Assembly (NCBI GenBank): GCA_015075425.1
Contig: JABTUL010000001.1
Coordinates: 1,674,001 to 1,738,000 of the forward strand
Direction: 5' to 3'
DNA length: 64,000 bases
Source of the DNA: Spirochaetales bacterium
GTDB taxonomy: Bacteria > Spirochaetota > Leptospiria > Leptospirales > Leptonemataceae
In this document: positions 37,915 to 46,566 of the stretch, piece by piece
Layout: every line of letters begins with the position of its first letter
How positions within the stretch are numbered: the first letter of the stretch is position 1
The notes under the pieces: model-generated
What the model was told of the DNA's origin: nothing
What the model saw: only the letters and a program-made list of their open reading frames with translations
The model's database searches: none
Translations under genes and position numbers: made by a program

Positions 37915-39248
37915 GAACGATCCTCGCGAAAGAAAAGCTTGAGCGGGACTCCCTCCAGATGGTAGGTTTCCCGGATTTTGTTCTCAAAGAACTTACGATG
38001 TTCGGGGCGGAAATGATCAGCATTCTTTACGAAAAAAATAAAAGCAGGAGGGGTTTTCTCCGCCTGGGTTACATACATTACCCGCCCGGCGCGGATCTGT
38101 TTGCTCCAGCGCTGCACGTCCGTGTTCAGGGCAGCTGTGGGAATGCGGATGCTGTAGCGTTCGTGCAGGGCAAAACATTCTTCCAGTAGCTTCTGCAGGC
38201 GCTGGCCGGTCCTGGCACTGATGTACAGGAGCGGGCTATGATCCATGGCCGGAAAGCGTGACCGGAAATCCGCTGTCGTTTCCTTCATAGTGTCTGTGTT
38301 GCGGCTAACGGTATCCCATTTATTGAAGGCGATGATGCTGGCCTTTTTTTGTTTTTGAACCAGCCCCGCGATTTTTTTATCCTGATCCGTAATCTGGGTG
38401 CTGGCGTCCATGAGCAGGATGACAATGTCTGCCGCTTCAATCGCTCTTGTCGTCCGCGTATAAGATAGCCGGTCCGGCCGCGCAGCATCAGATCTCAAGT
38501 ATTTGGGTCGCCGGATACCGGCCGTGTCAATGATGCGGATGCGCTTGCCCCGCCAGCGGAAAAGCGAATCGATGCTGTCGCGAGTGGTGCCCGGGATCTC
38601 TGAGACCAGAGCCAGCTCTTTGTTTGTCAGAGCATTGAGAAGTGACGACTTCCCGGCATTGGGTTTACCTACGATGGCAATGGTCAAATCCTGGGATTCG
38701 GTATCCGAAAAAGAGCTGTGCGATTTCTGTCGTGCCTCCCGGCCTTCCCGCGCATGGATCACAGTGTAAAGAGCCTCAGTAACCGCGCCTACATTGTAAC
38801 GGCTTTTTACCGATACGGGAATAACTTCAAGTCCCTGGCGCTGGTATTCTTCCAGCAAGGCACCGGCGCTTTCGGGCTGATCGACTTTATTCAGAACATA
38901 AACTACCGGTATTTTCCTGTCTTTGCGAAATCGGGCGATGAGGTTGTATTCAAATCCGGAGGGAAACCCATCGAAAAGAACAATCAAGGCATCCATTCCC
39001 TCAAGGGCAGCCCGGGCCCGCTCCAGAATTGTCGGGGTCAATTCCTCTTCCGGCGGTAGATCCAGTCCCGGTAAATCATGCAGGAGGAAACGCTTTCCGT
39101 CCCTTTCCACCTCGCCGGCCAGGATGTCCCGGGTGAGGCCGCTGAAATCATCCGTGAGAGCACGATGCTTTCCAAGAAGTAAATTAAATAAACTTGATTT
39201 TCCGGCGTTTCTCTTGCCGAGCAGGGCTACTTTGGGCAGAGCTTTCAT
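37911..39248 (-). CDS. der: GTPase Der (EngA), ribosome assembly
   Basis: Double-GTPase needed for 50S maturation. 445 residues: first G domain with GKRNAGKSSLFNLLLG, DLPGLDLPPEE in the DxxG position and NKVDQ; second with GKPNAGKSSLLNALT, DTAGIRR and NKWD; then a KH-like C-terminal domain (PPAFIFFVKNADHF, NKIRETYHLEGVPLKLFF). The first domain's DxxG reads DLPGL, usual for Der being DTAGL or DTGG. It overlaps smpB and plsY by 4 bases on each side. Confidence 0.97.
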   Translation of the reverse strand: MKALPKVALLGKRNAGKSSLFNLLLGKHRALTDDFSGLTRDILAGEVERDGKRFLLHDLPGLDLPPEEELTPTILERARAALEGMDALIVLFDGFPSGFEYNLIARFRKDRKIPVVYVLNKVDQPESAGALLEEYQRQGLEVIPVSVKSRYNVGAVTEALYTVIHAREGREARQKSHSSFSDTESQDLTIAIVGKPNAGKSSLLNALTNKELALVSEIPGTTRDSIDSLFRWRGKRIRIIDTAGIRRPKYLRSDAARPDRLSYTRTTRAIEAADIVILLMDASTQITDQDKKIAGLVQKQKKASIIAFNKWDTVSRNTDTMKETTADFRSRFPAMDHSPLLYISARTGQRLQKLLEECFALHERYSIRIPTAALNTDVQRWSKQIRAGRVMYVTQAEKTPPAFIFFVKNADHFRPEHRKFFENKIRETYHLEGVPLKLFFREDRS

Positions 39249-39718
39249 GACCGTTTGTTGTGTTCCTTGAGAGCCCGGGCAATCTCCCGGCCGGCATCCT
39301 TTTTCTTTTCATCCTCACGTTTGTCCGCCTGCTTTTTCCCGCGGGCGACACCCAGGAGCAATTTTACCCGGCCCCGATCATTAAAATAGCATTTGAGCGG
39401 CACAACGGTCATCCGCTTTTCTTGAATTTGACTTTTCAATTGTAAAATTTCTTTTTTGTGCAGCAAAAGTTCGCGGCTGCGCTTTTCTTCGTGGTTGAAA
39501 ACACTGGCATGGGTGTAGCGATCAATCTGCATATTGATGAGTGCCAGACCGCTGCCAGCGGGAACGGCATAAGCATCATCCAGGCGGGCACGCCCGGACC
39601 GCAGGCTTTTTACTTCACTGCCCGTGAGGACGATACCGGCCTCCAGTGTCTCGCTGACCTCATAGTTCCGGCGTGCTTTCTTGTTTTCGATAACCGCCGA
39701 AGGCCGTGCCTTTTTCAC
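39245..39718 (-). CDS. smpB: SmpB, tmRNA-binding protein
   Basis: Partner of tmRNA in rescue of stalled ribosomes. 157 residues: NKKARRNYEVSETLEAGIVL, the RNA-binding GSEVKSLRSGRA, INMQIDRYTHAS, and the basic C-terminal tail (GKKQADKREDEKKKDAGREI), which enters the mRNA channel. It is preceded by the PDZ/Deg-like gene, 39 bases upstream. No tmRNA gene is visible nearby. Confidence 0.97.
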   Translation of the reverse strand: MKKARPSAVIENKKARRNYEVSETLEAGIVLTGSEVKSLRSGRARLDDAYAVPAGSGLALINMQIDRYTHASVFNHEEKRSRELLLHKKEILQLKSQIQEKRMTVVPLKCYFNDRGRVKLLLGVARGKKQADKREDEKKKDAGREIARALKEHNKRS

Positions 39719-39757
39719 ATTTTATGAACAGAATGAAGTCCTCTGCCGTCAAGTCTT

Positions 39758-41221
39758 TCAGGGTAAGGCCTTGAGATTCCCGGAAAGAAAAGGGATTCCA
39801 TTGCGTTCTTTCACCCGCTGGTCAAGAACGGTCAATCCTGCCGGGTCAAGGACCAGCTTTTCATTGCCGGAAAGGGTTAGAACGATGGTTTCACCGCGGC
39901 GGCGTAAATCTTCCACTTCATAGTAGAAATTCTGTAGATCCGCAACACCCACGCCATTGAGGGAAATGACGGCAACGGAGCGGGGCCGTTCCTCCATGGC
40001 GCCGGGCAGAGAGCGCTCGAGAATGACAATGCGTTGCTTTTTGCGCACGGAGTTGTAGCGCTCGCTTAAATAGCTTTCCAGACCCAGGCGTTCGGCACTT
40101 TTCCCGTCGAGTTCCCGAAACACCAGCCCCCCTACGATGGTAAAAGCCGGTGCCGGATCCGCCGGCAGGATACGAAAATTCTCAAGGGCCAGCGGCGAAA
40201 GCCTTGCGGAAACACTCCGCACTCGATTGCCACGCTGGATGGTAAGTTGCAATCTTTCCCCGGGCTTTTTGAGCTGCCCGCGACGCAAAACAGCTGCGGC
40301 AGCGAGGGGCAGTGGCCCGAGCACTGGATCGTTTACGCTGGCATCCGCTTGTACAGCCCGCCCATCCACGGATGTGATCACATCGCCCGGCTCAAGGATT
40401 CCCTGAAAGCTCTGAAAGGGCAACACAGCTTCCACTACGGCAGCGTTCCGATAGGATCGGACCCGGTAGTACAGGCGCGAACTGGCGGGTACTCCCTGCA
40501 CCGTAAAACCAGGACTTACGAGAACAGATTCCACGGGAAAGGATGTTGTGCCATAGTAATCGGTTACGGAAATCAAAGCGGACTTAGCGCTAAAACGACG
40601 GGAAAGGAAGCTGGCCACAAAGGGCGCGGGCAGAGCCACCTGCCCTTCCTGGCTGCTGGCAATGATAATCCCGGCAAGAGCACCGCGCGATAAAAGAAGA
40701 CTTCCGGCCGGAGAAGCAGGCCCATCGACAAAAAGAAAAGGCATCGTCTGCCAGAGGCCGGGAGATGGCCCGGCTCCGTACCCGGAAACATGCACAGTGT
40801 GGCGGGAGGTCGAGCCTTCCCCGATGCTATGGAGTTCCAGTGTCTGGCCTGCGCTCCTTAGATGATTGCGACTCACCGTAACTTTTCTGAGCCCGTGCCC
40901 CGGGCATTCCACAAGCAAAAGCTGCAAATCCACATCATAGCCGATAAGCCGGGCGGGAAGCAACTCGCCGTCCTTGCGGAAGCGCACATCAATAATCTGG
41001 CGGGCATCGACTCCACCAACAAGCAGACGACTGGCACTGATGGCCACGGCCGGATAAACACGAACAGCTATCGTATCACTTTCCCAGACATTTTTTTCCC
41101 CGGCGAGTCGAAATCGCAGCTCCACGGTTCCCGGCGTGGACGGGCTCTGCCGGTATTCTTCCTGAGCAAAAAGTCCGCCGATCGAAAAAATAAAAATAAT
41201 CAAAAATATATTGAATTTCAT
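39758..41221 (-). CDS. Exported Deg9-like protein with degenerate trypsin fold and two PDZ-type domains
   Basis: A 487-residue protein with a signal peptide (KFNIFLIIFIFSIGGLFAQ). Residues 30-220 follow the HtrA/Deg protease layout, but no catalytic His or GNSGG serine loop can be found; PASPAGSLLLSRGALAGIII occupies the serine-loop position. A PDZ domain follows (GILEPGDVITSVDGRAVQAD). Then comes a second one of the plant Deg9 PDZ3 type (AFTIVGGLVFREL, LSERYNSVRKKQRIVILERS, VAVISLNGVGVADL). It is thus a probable non-catalytic chaperone or scaffold in the periplasm. It overlaps by 4 bases a paralogue upstream and lies in the T2SS cluster. Confidence 0.8.
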   Translation of the reverse strand: MKFNIFLIIFIFSIGGLFAQEEYRQSPSTPGTVELRFRLAGEKNVWESDTIAVRVYPAVAISASRLLVGGVDARQIIDVRFRKDGELLPARLIGYDVDLQLLLVECPGHGLRKVTVSRNHLRSAGQTLELHSIGEGSTSRHTVHVSGYGAGPSPGLWQTMPFLFVDGPASPAGSLLLSRGALAGIIIASSQEGQVALPAPFVASFLSRRFSAKSALISVTDYYGTTSFPVESVLVSPGFTVQGVPASSRLYYRVRSYRNAAVVEAVLPFQSFQGILEPGDVITSVDGRAVQADASVNDPVLGPLPLAAAAVLRRGQLKKPGERLQLTIQRGNRVRSVSARLSPLALENFRILPADPAPAFTIVGGLVFRELDGKSAERLGLESYLSERYNSVRKKQRIVILERSLPGAMEERPRSVAVISLNGVGVADLQNFYYEVEDLRRRGETIVLTLSGNEKLVLDPAGLTVLDQRVKERNGIPFLSGNLKALP

Positions 41222-42636
41222 TCGACACGTCCCAGTGGCTGGATCTGGTAACCCAGAGCGATTCTTTTCTCCGCCGCGGGAATAGCTAATCGCTCAATGG
41301 AGAGGACGGTGCTTTCGTCCAGAAATTTTATAACAACGAAACGGCCCTGCGATCGCTTCCATTCACTGACCAGATGGTCCAGGCTGCGTACCCGCTCTCC
41401 GTTGATCGCTTCCACTATCTTCAAACGAAACGCCCCCGATCCACGGTTGATGGAATCAGGCAAAACGTCGATGAGCGTCACATCCGCATCAGACTCCTGT
41501 GACAGATCTTCCTCGATATAGTTTTTGTAGCGATACTTGATTCTGCTTTTTTGAGGGGCCAGGCGATGCACAATTTCATAATCTACTTCCTGAAATACCA
41601 GACCTGCTCCTGAAAAAAAACGACGGAGTGGCAGGGGCCGCTCGCGCCTGAGTTCATTTGCTCCCAGCGCGGATAGATCGAGCATCAGGCCGTATTTCTC
41701 GCCGTTGCGGATGACTTTGGCCGATACGGCTCCTTTCTGCTGCGTGGAAAGGTATTCCAGAAAATCATAGCGACGCAAAGGTAAAACAACCTCGCCATAC
41801 GTATTGATGGGATTGCGGTTGATTTCGTAGAGGATATCCCCACTTTTCAGGCGGCGGGCAAAACTGCTCTGTCGGCTTATGCGTGAGAGGTAAATACCGC
41901 CAATGGCGTTCTCTATTCCAAAGTGTTTGCGCTCTGCTGCACCGGTCAGACTGCGATAGACTACACCGGGATCGGGAAAGCCGTCGTATCTGCCATCAGC
42001 AATGTCCGCCAGGACATGGCGGATTTCTGCGGCCCGCAGAGCGACTTTGCTCCTGTGGGGTGCAAGCAAAAGGCCAATCAGACGATCCTGCTGCACAACC
42101 GGACCGCCGCGAAAGCCGGAGAGATCGGGCAACTGGTCCAGCCGGAGCAGGTTCCGGCGATCCACATCGCTGCCTGGTAAAAGGCCGCGCTCCACAGCGG
42201 AGACAACGGTGGCAACCTGACCGATCACCCCCGGGCTGCGATAGCCGTACACCATCACTGCGGAGATTTCTCCTTCCTGGTCATCGAGAATGAGGCCCCG
42301 TTTCCCCGTTGCTTCCAGAGTTCTTAGAACAGCAATACCGGCGTCACCGGCGAGGAAAGCTACTCGAGCCGGCCAGGACTGCCCGTCTTTTTTGATGAGA
42401 ATGGACGTGGCATTCTTGACCAGATGATAATCCGTGAGGAAAAGTGGCGCACTGCCGGCGATGAGCGTGGCCGAACCGTGCACTTCCTCGGTTGTGGGAA
42501 CAGCCCAGGGCCGGGCTGGATCCTGCACCATGCGCACCACTTCTGTGCTGTAAACCGCCTCCAGTACCGGGTTCGCCGGCAGGGAAAAAAGGGAGCCGGC
42601 CAGAAGCCACAGGAGAGTATAGCGGAAGGAATTCAT
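41218..42636 (-). CDS. Exported trypsin-fold/PDZ protein lacking the catalytic serine
   Basis: A 472-residue paralogue of the next gene. Signal peptide YTLLWLLAGSLFSLPAN. The HtrA-type catalytic His is kept (FLTDYHLVKNA) and the Asp region reads LAGDAGIAVLRTL, but the serine loop GNSGGP is SGFRGGPVV, with Arg replacing Ser. Proteolysis is therefore unlikely. PDZ-like regions follow (RLKSGDILYEINRNPINTYG; AGLVFQEVDYEIVHRL; IVEAINGERVRSLDHL). It overlaps both neighbours by 4 bases, between the unknown secreted protein of the T2SS cluster and the Deg9-like gene. A binding or chaperone role for secreted proteins is inferred. Confidence 0.8.
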   Translation of the reverse strand: MNSFRYTLLWLLAGSLFSLPANPVLEAVYSTEVVRMVQDPARPWAVPTTEEVHGSATLIAGSAPLFLTDYHLVKNATSILIKKDGQSWPARVAFLAGDAGIAVLRTLEATGKRGLILDDQEGEISAVMVYGYRSPGVIGQVATVVSAVERGLLPGSDVDRRNLLRLDQLPDLSGFRGGPVVQQDRLIGLLLAPHRSKVALRAAEIRHVLADIADGRYDGFPDPGVVYRSLTGAAERKHFGIENAIGGIYLSRISRQSSFARRLKSGDILYEINRNPINTYGEVVLPLRRYDFLEYLSTQQKGAVSAKVIRNGEKYGLMLDLSALGANELRRERPLPLRRFFSGAGLVFQEVDYEIVHRLAPQKSRIKYRYKNYIEEDLSQESDADVTLIDVLPDSINRGSGAFRLKIVEAINGERVRSLDHLVSEWKRSQGRFVVIKFLDESTVLSIERLAIPAAEKRIALGYQIQPLGRVE

Positions 42637-43514
42637 AGGGCCTCTACGTTGATTATCGAACTCCAGTGGAGGGATAGTTGACCCCCCGAAACACGGCTCC
42701 CCCCGTAGCGCAGAGATGCCTTGAGCCTGGCACCTTCAGCAATGAGCACATGGGAGAATCGGTCCAGAAAATCGGCATCCAGATTCACATAGATCCGCGC
42801 AAAGCGGCCGCGGTGGCAGGTCATGCGCATCACCAGTTGTGCGCTACCACTGGCACTTTTCTTTAGCGATTCGACCTCTAGCGGACAATCCCGGGAAAAC
42901 GTGATCTCCATACCGCTCCGTAGAACTTCGGCCAGAGCGGGCTCGGGGTTTTTCAGGCGGGTGGCCGTGTTGAAAATCAGACCGATTTCCGCGCTAACGT
43001 GTCGTTCACCCAGAACATCTTCCAGCGGGTAATCTTTGAGCCTCCGACCGAGAGCCGTCAGGATGGGATTGGTAAAATAGATCTTCCGGGGGCGCCAGCG
43101 CCATTCCGAAGTGTGATAGACTTCACCGGACTGAACCAGTTCCAGCTCTCCGGTAATGCGAGTCCCGACCGGGATCTGATACAAAAGCTTCCAGACCGGA
43201 AGTTCCCGATTGACTTCCACAGTCAAAGCAAGGAAAGCCTGCAAAGATGAATCCAGACAGGTTGCCCTGTATATGGGCCAATCGTGCTGTAGAATTTCTC
43301 CTTTTTCACCGGCCTTCTGTAAAGGGCAGGCTGTGCCAAACCGGTAGCGCCCCGGGCGTAGCAATCGGGAAAGGTCCGCGCGTGTCTTTTTCAAGTCATA
43401 AGCATAGTCGGCACCGAGTGTCTGCGAAATCGTTTTGCCGGGAAAGTCCCGGACGCGCGCGGTTAAGTCGGAAAAAGTAAAGAGAAAAATCAGCGGGAGA
43501 GCGGATCGAATCAT
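42633..43514 (-). CDS. Unknown exported protein in the T2SS cluster
   Basis: A 293-residue protein with a signal peptide (IRSALPLIFLFTFSDLTAR). The mature part is beta-rich, with four cysteines (GTACPL, RATCLD, SRDCPL, MRMTCHRG) that could form two disulfides. No family is recognised. It follows gspN with a 4-base overlap and precedes the two pseudo-proteases, also with a 4-base overlap. Its place suggests a periplasmic helper or a cargo of the secretion system; nothing in the sequence says which. Confidence 0.7.
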   Translation of the reverse strand: MIRSALPLIFLFTFSDLTARVRDFPGKTISQTLGADYAYDLKKTRADLSRLLRPGRYRFGTACPLQKAGEKGEILQHDWPIYRATCLDSSLQAFLALTVEVNRELPVWKLLYQIPVGTRITGELELVQSGEVYHTSEWRWRPRKIYFTNPILTALGRRLKDYPLEDVLGERHVSAEIGLIFNTATRLKNPEPALAEVLRSGMEITFSRDCPLEVESLKKSASGSAQLVMRMTCHRGRFARIYVNLDADFLDRFSHVLIAEGARLKASLRYGGSRVSGGQLSLHWSSIINVEAL

Positions 43515-44368
43515 GAATCCAGTTTCTGGAAGTCCGGCCGATCCAGGTTTCCCTTAAGCGCAAAGCAAAGCTGCCCGCCGGCCGGACCACCGGCCATGAC
43601 ATAGAAATCAAAAATCGTTTTATTCTGTTCTTCGAGATTTCCTGCAGGCCGCAGACAAATTCGCGCATCCAGACTCATGTCAGCAAAGGAATTCTGAGCC
43701 ACACCGGTGCCTGAAATCGTAATACCAAAAAGATTGCTGTCGATCTTCGTTCCGTTTAGATTCACACGTCCATTCTGGATCGCCAGCATGAGCTCGGCCC
43801 GGGTAATTTTAATATCATCGGGACTGGCTGGAATGGGTAGAGTCTCCGGAAGTTTGCTGAGTTTGATGGGACCGGTTTTAATGGCGACGTTGCCGCTCAT
43901 GCTACGGGCAGGCCCCTGAAAACCATTGAGTCCGAGATCAGCATCAAAGCGACCGGTCGTAACTTCGACAGAACCCAGGTCCACAGAAAGCCGGTCCATG
44001 GCCAGTTCTCCGCGGGCATTGCCGGCCATCAGGTGACGTTTGGAAAGAGTACTTTCAACGTCTGCCGCAGTAATGGCCAGGCCAGGCCCTAAAGCAAGGC
44101 GCATGTTGGTCAACTGATCGGCACTAAAGACACCCAGGTTCAGGCTATCAAAATCGAGCTGGATTTGCCCGCCGCCAAATTTTGCCACAGCGGAGCGTAC
44201 AACCAGGTCATAGGGCAGAAAGAAGAAAATGGCGACCAGGAAAGCTAAAAAAACGGTAAGTCCTGTGTAAATCTTTTGTCGGGTGGTCAGAGAATAGCTT
44301 TCGTAATCGTCAAAATCATCAAGATCGTCCGCTGCCGCTGCCGCTTCCTGCTCTTCCATTTCCGTCAT
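43511..44368 (-). CDS. gspN: T2SS protein GspN
   Basis: A 285-residue bitopic membrane protein: an acidic cytoplasmic N-terminus (AAAAADDLDDFDDYESYSL), one membrane helix (IYTGLTVFLAFLVAIFFFLP), then a periplasmic beta-rich AsmA-like domain with repeated strands (GRFDADLGLNGF, ITISGTGVA). This is the GspN layout; the protein is accessory in many T2SSs. It lies directly after gspM, 2 bases apart. Confidence 0.85.
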   Translation of the reverse strand: MTEMEEQEAAAAADDLDDFDDYESYSLTTRQKIYTGLTVFLAFLVAIFFFLPYDLVVRSAVAKFGGGQIQLDFDSLNLGVFSADQLTNMRLALGPGLAITAADVESTLSKRHLMAGNARGELAMDRLSVDLGSVEVTTGRFDADLGLNGFQGPARSMSGNVAIKTGPIKLSKLPETLPIPASPDDIKITRAELMLAIQNGRVNLNGTKIDSNLFGITISGTGVAQNSFADMSLDARICLRPAGNLEEQNKTIFDFYVMAGGPAGGQLCFALKGNLDRPDFQKLDS

Positions 44369-44370
44369 TT

Positions 44371-44898
44371 CTATTCCCCACCTGGCTTGACTGTATCAAG
44401 CGGCCGTTTAACCATCAAGACCAGGCGAATATCGTAAATTTCACGATTGGGAAAAGGTTTGCGGAATGTCAGCTCTTTCACCCGGCCCGCAGGAATCTGA
44501 TTCCCGTATTCCACATCATGCAGAAAAGATATGACATTGTTCAGCGGAATACCGCTGAACTGTAGCTCGGCAGTTAAGGTTTCCTCTTGATCGCGGCGAT
44601 TGCTTTCGCGCCCTTCACGGATATTGCGGGCATCCAGATTGTGTTTCTTGATTAGCGTGGACACACGACTGAGGAAATCGTTCATCTCTGGAATTTCAGA
44701 GCCTGAAGGCAGCGACCGCATATCGCTGCGGATATTGATCATGGCAGTTAAATCGTTACGGGCGGCAACCACCTCTTCTGCAATCTTCTGCCGCATCCGG
44801 TAGATAGACAGCCCCAGAAAGAAGAGCAAAAGCACTCCGAGAAGCGCTCCCGTTGCCATGACCAGCATCCGTTCTCTTTCATTTAGCTGATCAAACAT
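44371..44898 (-). CDS. gspM: T2SS protein GspM
   Basis: A 175-residue bitopic inner-membrane protein: helix at about 12-32 (MVMATGALLGVLLLFFLGLS), a coiled-coil stretch (RMRQKIAEEVVAARNDLTAM), and a periplasmic ferredoxin-like domain (ELQFSGIPLNNVISFLHDVE). This is the GspM/PilO arrangement, partner of GspL. It starts immediately after gspL ends. Confidence 0.85.
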   Translation of the reverse strand: MFDQLNERERMLVMATGALLGVLLLFFLGLSIYRMRQKIAEEVVAARNDLTAMINIRSDMRSLPSGSEIPEMNDFLSRVSTLIKKHNLDARNIREGRESNRRDQEETLTAELQFSGIPLNNVISFLHDVEYGNQIPAGRVKELTFRKPFPNREIYDIRLVLMVKRPLDTVKPGGE

Positions 44899-46566
44899 TT
44901 ACTTACATTTCCTTCCAGCACCGGCTCCGCTGTCTTTCAAATTGAGTTTCAGGTTCATCTTGATCTTCCCCTGGGGCAATTTGGTTCGTTGCTCCACCTC
45001 AACTTTCTTGTATAATTTACTCTCCTGGTACTTGTTCTGGATGGTTGCCACAAAAGGAAAATCGTCCACTTCCGCTTCTATCTTGGCTTCCAGATCCTTT
45101 TCCTGGTAATTAAAACTCTTCAGAACAAAATTGATTTCTTCGCGCGGCGGCGTCCGCGCGGTCAAATCGCTGAGAATATCCAGAACCCTTCCGCCACCAC
45201 TCTGCGCCTGATTGCTTTTGAGTCTCTTCACGCAGAGCCGCCGGGCCTGAGCCACCACGTCACCGCCCTGGGTGACAGAGAGTCCTGGTATGTCGCGGGC
45301 CACAGCATTGATCTGGGACTTGAAGGCTGCGATCTGTCGCCGGTCCAGCAATATAGAAATCAAAAAGGATACCAGAAAAACAATCAAAGCCCCGAATCCG
45401 AGAAACAAGGGCATGGCAAAGACATTGAGATTGAATTCCCCTTTGCGCAGGGTCCGTCCAAACGGGCTGTTTAAGTAATCCAGGCGCTGTTGCGGCTTGT
45501 TGCGGTAATGTTCTCCCGTGCCCAGCGCCGTGGCCCACAGAGCAACAGGCAGAGGTTCAGTGCCACCAACGAGTTGCAAAGGATAGGGCTCTACTTTTAT
45601 CCCCAGAGCAGAACTAAAAAAATCTGCTGCGCCGCGCATGAGCGCGCCACCGCCGGAGATATAGATACGTCCAGGACCGGGCACCTTCAGAGATAAAATG
45701 GACCGCTCTATTTCTTCCAGGATCTCCGCATAAACCGCACGAGTGCGCGAAGTCAGGTCCACCAGTTGCTCACGGGTAATCTTATTGTTTTTAAAGTAAC
45801 GGTCCGACCGTTCAATTTGCAGCTGATCCGGCCCTATGTCCAGGTCGAGAGAAAGCTTGCGTTGCTCCGCCTGGTAGATATCAAGCCCCAGCTCATCCTT
45901 GAGCATCCAGTCCACGGCCAGACCACCAACGGAGATATGGCGGGTGAATACAAGCTCCCCATTCTGGATGACATTAAAAATAGTATATTCACAACCAATG
46001 TCGATCTGGGCAATGACTCGATCCTTTATGTCTTCAGGAGGCAAAATGCCAACGACGCTTGCCAGACCCACGCAATCAAGAGAGAGCATGCGCACAGAGC
46101 CCTGACTGCGCAGTAGCGGCAACACCGCCTGAGAGAGATTTTCATTGGGGGAGGTGAAGGTGAGCGCACTTGCCTGGTCTTCCTCAACAGCCCAGCTTTT
46201 ACCGATGACTTCTGCTTCTTCCAGACTGATCGGCAGATAGTTTTCCACCTCAAATGCCATGACTTCACGGAATTGTTTCTCCGGCACAACAGGCATGGAA
46301 ATATCGCGCACAAAGACCTTGCTCAGCGGCAGATTGAGAACGTAGCTCGTCTCCTCCGGAAAGAAGGACTGCACAAAGCGCACCAGATTGTATTCGTACT
46401 CGTTGATGCGTTCCTGGCCCTCTGCCACTTCTTCCTGCTCCAGTCGAATGATGGGCAGTGATTCCGCTCTCAGAATCTTGCGGCCGGCCGGACCGGCCTG
46501 ATAAAGCAGCCCTTTGATATTGCGGGTTCCATAGTCAATGACGAGTATGTTCTGTGGAAAAAGCAT
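44899..46566 (-). CDS. gspL: T2SS protein GspL with PilM-like actin-fold domain
   Basis: A 555-residue inner-membrane platform protein. Residues 1-345 are a PilM/GspL actin-like domain (ILVIDYGTRNIKGLLYQ, VIAQIDIGCEYTIFNVIQ, RIYISGGGALMRGAADFF), which docks to the ATPase GspE. A membrane helix follows (about 388-410, FAMPLFLGFGALIVFLVSFL), then a periplasmic coil and a PilN-like ferredoxin domain. It thus joins in one chain what type IV pili encode as PilM and PilN. gspK precedes and gspM follows with no gap. Confidence 0.9.
   Translation of the reverse strand: MLFPQNILVIDYGTRNIKGLLYQAGPAGRKILRAESLPIIRLEQEEVAEGQERINEYEYNLVRFVQSFFPEETSYVLNLPLSKVFVRDISMPVVPEKQFREVMAFEVENYLPISLEEAEVIGKSWAVEEDQASALTFTSPNENLSQAVLPLLRSQGSVRMLSLDCVGLASVVGILPPEDIKDRVIAQIDIGCEYTIFNVIQNGELVFTRHISVGGLAVDWMLKDELGLDIYQAEQRKLSLDLDIGPDQLQIERSDRYFKNNKITREQLVDLTSRTRAVYAEILEEIERSILSLKVPGPGRIYISGGGALMRGAADFFSSALGIKVEPYPLQLVGGTEPLPVALWATALGTGEHYRNKPQQRLDYLNSPFGRTLRKGEFNLNVFAMPLFLGFGALIVFLVSFLISILLDRRQIAAFKSQINAVARDIPGLSVTQGGDVVAQARRLCVKRLKSNQAQSGGGRVLDILSDLTARTPPREEINFVLKSFNYQEKDLEAKIEAEVDDFPFVATIQNKYQESKLYKKVEVEQRTKLPQGKIKMNLKLNLKDSGAGAGRKCK

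Noticed and set aside
37319-38023. N-terminal extension of the unknown gene after plsY
   Set aside because: It lies in a second frame over plsY and the end of der, with Ser/Gly/Arg-rich sequence typical of a shadow frame.
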